Shown: positions 59,311 to 64,000 of the stretch, one piece after another
Layout: every line of letters starts with the position of its first letter
How positions within the stretch are numbered: position 1 is the first letter of the stretch
DNA from: Campylorhamphus procurvoides
Lineage: Eukaryota; Chordata; Aves; Passeriformes; Dendrocolaptidae
Direction: 5' to 3'
Assembly (NCBI GenBank): GCA_013396655.1
Contig: WBMV01000093.1
Coordinates: forward strand, 847,393-911,392
DNA: 64,000 nucleotides
Notes under the pieces: model-generated
What the model was told of the DNA's origin: nothing
Seen by the model: only the letters and a program-made list of their open reading frames with translations
The model's database searches: none
Program-made: the position numbers and the translations under genes

Positions 59311-62300
59311 ATGTTTGTTGAACAGGAAAATAGTGCTAATGAAAGTGGTCCTGTGATTCTGCCTTGTACAAATTGGTCATTATTTTAACTCAGCTGAAAC
59401 AAGAACCATGTAGGTGAGGGGGCTGGGTATTTTTTCATTTATCTGAAACCAGGCAAAAGGCACACCAGCTTTGCCAAAATGCTTCCCTGAGGGTTGCAGA
59501 TTTCTCAACAAGTCTGGACCGAGTTAAAGAAAGTCAAAGTGACAGGGAAAACAGAGCCTCATAGAGGGACCCAGAGAAAGATCTTTCTCCAGCTTTACAT
59601 GCACCCCCCTTGCCATGGCCTTCTCAGCTCAGCTCTTCCTTGGGAAGCTGAAAATGGTGCCTTTCTCTCCATCAGGCAAGAACTGGAGAACTGGGCTGCA
59701 AATACCTGCCAGTAGCAGCAATGTGGATGCACAACCTACAAGGAGAAGGCTCAAGCCCAACCCCTGGGCTTTATCTGCACCTCAGCAGAGGTGCTTTGGA
59801 GGAGCTGCTTGGGGCTCTCTCTGACTGGGCACAATCATCAGCCTTCTCTTCATTCCCCTTGCAAAGGGACCCTCAGCTTCACCAGGAACATGAACAGGCA
59901 GCTGGGGAGTTGTGTCTGGCCCCCTCAGACAGGAATTCATGGTCTCAGAGTATTCCATATATAAGCACACATCCAACACATAAGCCGTATGTATACACAG
60001 TGTCACCACAGCAAATAGAAAACTCCAGAACAGCCTTCATCCCTTGTGCTTTCCCACCTTGGTTTAAGGTGCCCCAAAAATCAAGTCCAAAATCCAACTA
60101 ATTACAGAATAACAGAAAGAAAGGTAAATACTTTGGGAACAGTGCTGTCTGCCAAGTCTGATGCTCAGAGCCCTTTAGAATTAAGCAGAGACCTAAATTT
60201 TAAATTCTCAAAAAACCCTCACACCAGAAAAATACTTTCATTCCTCATTTTAAAAAAAATAAACATAAATTATTGGCACTCATCTGGCAGCATAACAGAG
60301 GAGATCTCCTCATGGAGGTGCTGAGGTGCAGGGGCAGATAAGCCAGCCCGATGCATCAGGGACTGCAGGTTCCCAATCTCAGCCCTGGGCAGCAACAGCA
60401 CAGACTGAGCCCCTGCAGCTTGGGGTAAATCCCATTGCCCTTGCTCCTGCAGCTGCCCCAGTCACACATCCAACAGGCAGGTCTAGGTGAGGCAGCTGCC
60501 TACCTGCTGCTGGTACCAGAATGAGCTTCACATCAGCAGCAGAGCAGTGATTAACCGATAATACTCTTCAGCAGCATGAGCTGGATTTGCACCAGCCATC
60601 TACCAGCAAAAGCCTTCAACTCCCAGTGCGACTCAATATTAAAAGGCATCAGGAAGGAGTCTAGGCTGAGAGAGGAATGACCCTAGACTAGGGAAAAGAG
60701 AGCTCAAACCCATCAAGCATTTCAAAGGGAAACAAAATCTTCAGATGTCATTTGGCTGCTTTTATCTGCAAATTGAGTTTTATCTGTGGGGGGGGAAAAG
60801 TAAACCCTACAGAAACACTTAGCACAGTGGAAAAAAATAATGTTAAATTAAGCTTACAAAAATGTTTCTCTTTCTGAAAATCTTAGCTGGCAATAAATAG
60901 CTTGTGCTGAGTTATAAATCAAGTGTTGGGTTTCTTTAACACTCAGCATCCCCTGATTTATGATGCCATCACAACCTCTCGATTGATTTCTGACTCGGTG
61001 ATCCATCTTCCTCCATAGGTACCTGCCCATTATAACGCCTTTTCCTGAGCAGGCGGCACATTTCACTTCCCAGAAGGGCTTTGTAAGAGAGAGGTTGAGC
61101 GGAAACCCATTGGCAGAGCACAGCCCCAAGGTGGGCACGGAGGGAGGGGAGATGGATGGTGTTTGCACGAAGGAGTAGTGCTACTCACTTGAGTATACAC
61201 ATGGAGGATCCAGGTTTGCTGGCCATTCAACCAGCACGGCCTTTGCCAGTGCAGGTGTGCTGGTGGAATCCCTAGGGAAGAGCTCCCTTACTTGTTTGGG
61301 ATGACTAGAGCCTCCCTACTCCCCCAGGATTTAGTTCCCAACAGCAGCCACCCCTCACAGATGAAAACAAACCTTATAGGCTGAAAGAGTCAAGCTCACC
61401 CAAACACCAACAGGAAAGCCTGTTCCCAGCAGCTCCATAATACAAGGACACCAGGGGACGCAGCCCAGCTGGTACTTAGAGGGCCAATGCTGTGGCAAAC
61501 TCCCTTGCAATACATGGGGCCACCTCCCCAGCAGGTACCAGGTGGGTGGGAGCTGTACAAGGACTTGCTCAGCTGCAGAGGTCACCACCCTTATCTGCTC
61601 TTGAGCACCAAACGCCCTGGATATCCCATCACACAGAGCACTCCCTAAACAACTCTTGCCAAAACAAGCCAGCTACCAAAGCACAGCTGCTTACACTGAG
61701 CATCTTCTGACCAAAACAGGTGAGGGTGGTTTTCTGTGAGTGCAGGGAGGGCAGTGGGGAGCAGCTCAACCCCAAATACAGCACAGCTGGAGGCTGTTAA
61801 GGAAACCCAAACACCTTGGAAATGAGAGACTTTGGGGGATGCCAAGGGGAAAGGTAATAAATATTGACCACTCAACGCCCTTGGAGGTTTTCAGATGGAT
61901 TAGAGCTGTGTCCCAGGCAATGCATCAGCCCTTGGGGTGAGCACAGGGATCACTAATATGGGCTGGAAATCCCTGGAGTGCTGCAGTTCACTGACTAGCA
62001 GAGTTTTGCCCGTATCAGCCAGGTTATATATCTTTATCTAATGCAATGTCTACTATATAAACATTTTCTTGGGGAGTCCAGAAGCTGGCTGTCCTCTCAG
62101 ATGGTGCCTTTTTGACTTCTGAGATAAATAGGGCTTTTTTGTGTCACTATATGGCATTATTTATAGCGGAAAGGGCACAGGCTGTCAGTTCAGTATGTAA
62201 ATGATGCCAGCCCCATTTGCTACATCCCATCAATTATTTTCATATACTTTCCTTTGCCTTCATCTGTCAGAGGAAAAGTCACCTTGAGGCCTTGAAGTGG

Positions 62301-64000
62301 TTTTTTCTCCATTTCCTTTGGGGTGTGAATCTACTTTGAGGCTTGATGGGGAGGAGAACTTCGGATTTTCAGAAGAAAGTGAGTTGGGAGGACAAGCCCC
62401 GATGGCCTTTGGAGCTTCACCAGAAAGACAGAGGGAAGAGCCTCTCAACTGAAAACTGCTACAGTCCATAGCATGTGTCCTTCTTCATAGGAGCTTCAAG
62501 GCTGGGATGGCCTGAAGAGCCAGCTCGGCTCTCAAAGGAAGGGTAGAATGTGATGCTCACATCAGCAAGGTGGGCAGGATTAGGCCCTCAGCATCACCCA
62601 TGTGGAGTTTTTCAAAGAGCCTTTGCTCATCCCATTCTTGAAAACTGAGCGCTGCTGGCTTCCACCCTCTTGTGCCTTTTTCTTTTTTTCATGCAGGCTC
62701 AACTCTTTCTCTGCTTTCATTACTACTCTTTGGATTAGATGACTCACTTTGGGTGTTTGTCTCCCATTCCCACACAGCACCACTGGATCACCCCCAGGCA
62801 GATCCTTAGCTGGTACAAACCAGCTTTCTTGGATTGGCTGATTTACAGGGGTTCAACAGCACACTTGCAGAACTTTTGGAAGCAGAGATGTTCCCTGTTC
62901 CTTCTTATGAACAGGCACATTTCCCTGGATGCCCCAGTTCCCTCTGCCCCATCCCCCTGAGCCATAGGCAGGCAGCAGCGCTTGAGCTCAAGGTGCTCAC
63001 TCTCTCTTCTGATGCAGAGAGAGGGAAAAAAGAAAATAAAACAAACCCATAAATCACCGAGCTAGCAAATGAAAATAAATACACTTAACAATATTTCCAT
63101 GCCGCTTTTTATTATTATTATTTATAATGGTATTACAGAATTTTGTAAAATTAAAGTAAATGTCAAGCAGAATGTAATAATTTTCCTTGGGGTTTGGCAC
63201 ATTTGTGTGCCTGACAGTTTCACATTTTTCTTTATATCCGTGAAGACAGGAGCCTGACAGGGCTATATTTTGTTACCCACTTTGTTCAATTTTGTCATAA
63301 ATTGGAGCAAACAAAACAGGGAAAATACAGACACCAAATTAATCAAAGAAATTACATTTTAAAGCACCTCATACAAACATGTATGAAATAATCATGCTGT
63401 GACAGGAAAGCACAAGAAAACACACACATTTCCCCTCCCAAACACACACTCTGCCCCGGGAAGGGCAGAGACCTCACCCCAGGGCTGTTAGTGTTACACA
63501 CCCAATGGTGCTCGTCAGCTCTCTCGCCTGGCAGAGCCCTCAAGGACTCCCATGAATTTCACTCCCTACACCTGAAGTTTATAAAAATCTCAGCTATTCC
63601 ATCCCCTGGCAATGAGCTTGTAACATGATGGTGGGTGCTTGACGTGCAGCAGCTATTTTGGGGTGCCAGTGCACACAGCCACATCATGACCTTTGAGAAG
63701 GTTGTGTTCAAGTTCACACCTTCATCCTCCCACTTCGGCTGCCACCAGCACCCCTGCAATGCCTGACATTGCCTGTCAGTGCTGGGCCACTCCACATCCT
63801 CCACGAGAAGCATGGTGGCTGTCCCTGTTGTTTGAAAGAAGACATTTACAGCAGGAAGAAGCACCATGCATAAAGAATTGCAATTTCCATGAGAATGAAA
63901 AGGAGAAATGTGAAGTGAGTAGCAGGGCTATCCTCAGGCCAACCCTTTCTGCCTGAGTAAATTCGATTTGAATTCCTCTTGAAAGACCTGCTCTGCAGCA
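59311..64000. other. Repeat-poor noncoding block, no gene seen
   Basis: About 4.7 kb without a recognised transposon. The parts at about 60740-61080, 62010-62270 and 63050-63320 are AT-rich and repeat-free. An MEF2-type motif (TTATTTATAG) is at 62157-62166 and a short ATT run is at 63109-63124. These could be conserved noncoding elements, which cannot be shown from one sequence. Confidence 0.5.

Noticed and set aside
58743..59321. 192-codon open frame, the longest in the window
   Set aside because: It is the antisense reading of a minus-strand CR1 fragment, so it is not a gene.
1..64000. tRNA, rRNA, CRISPR arrays or bacterial-type operons
   Set aside because: None of their hallmarks was seen. 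The CR1 content and sequence texture mark vertebrate nuclear DNA.
1..64000. A previously undescribed biological system
   Set aside because: Apart from CR1 relics, simple repeats, possible noncoding elements and two weak splice-bounded segments, nothing in the sequence supports a new system.

Overview
The window looks like nuclear DNA from a bird, possibly a songbird. The evidence is about twenty truncated copies of the CR1 LINE in both orientations. Many carry the avian CR1 3' end: a motif reading AGCAACCTGGTCTAG, then GGTCCCTTCCAACCCAAACCATTCTATGA or a close variant, and sometimes an imperfect 8-bp ATTCTATG tail. There is no operon-like packing, no long conserved reading frame and no recognisable tRNA, rRNA or CRISPR array. 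Assignment to a songbird is inference and the chromosome cannot be told.

I find no protein-coding exon that I can assign to a known gene. The longest open frames (about 160-190 codons) are chance frames or antisense readings of CR1, so the window is best read as intergenic or deep intronic DNA. The only coding remnants that I can defend are decayed pieces of the CR1 ORF2 C-terminus, at 10450-10888 (-), 35938-36189 (+), 42491-42733 (-) and 52309-52665 (-). Two short segments bounded by good splice signals, 44603-44637 and 49760-49780 (+), are weak candidates for alternative exons of an unidentified gene.

Layout. 1-9740 is mostly unique sequence with an (AAT)n microsatellite at 911 and one plus-strand CR1 at 2920-3320. 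9743-14890 is rich in CR1 (two minus, three plus). 14890-20147 is repeat-poor and partly AT-rich. 20148-25365 has a minus CR1 abutting a TA-rich tract, a repeat-poor block and two plus CR1s. 25366-41977 is mostly unique, with plus CR1s at 31459 and at 35775; the second is an older subfamily. 41978-42740 holds two minus CR1 copies. 45545-46606 holds a CR1 tail followed by an exact 495-bp repeat on both sides of a single N, which is almost certainly an assembly artefact. 46607-52222 is mainly unique with simple repeats and a G-tract. 52224-59310 holds four more minus CR1 copies and an unclassified block at about 57606-58400 that looks like an interspersed repeat. 59311-64000 is repeat-poor and AT-rich in places.

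The genes do not work together in any sense visible here, because none is resolved. What the sequence does record is layered CR1 retrotransposition into gene-poor avian DNA, with some repeat-poor AT-rich blocks that could be conserved noncoding or regulatory elements. I found no new biological system that the sequence supports.
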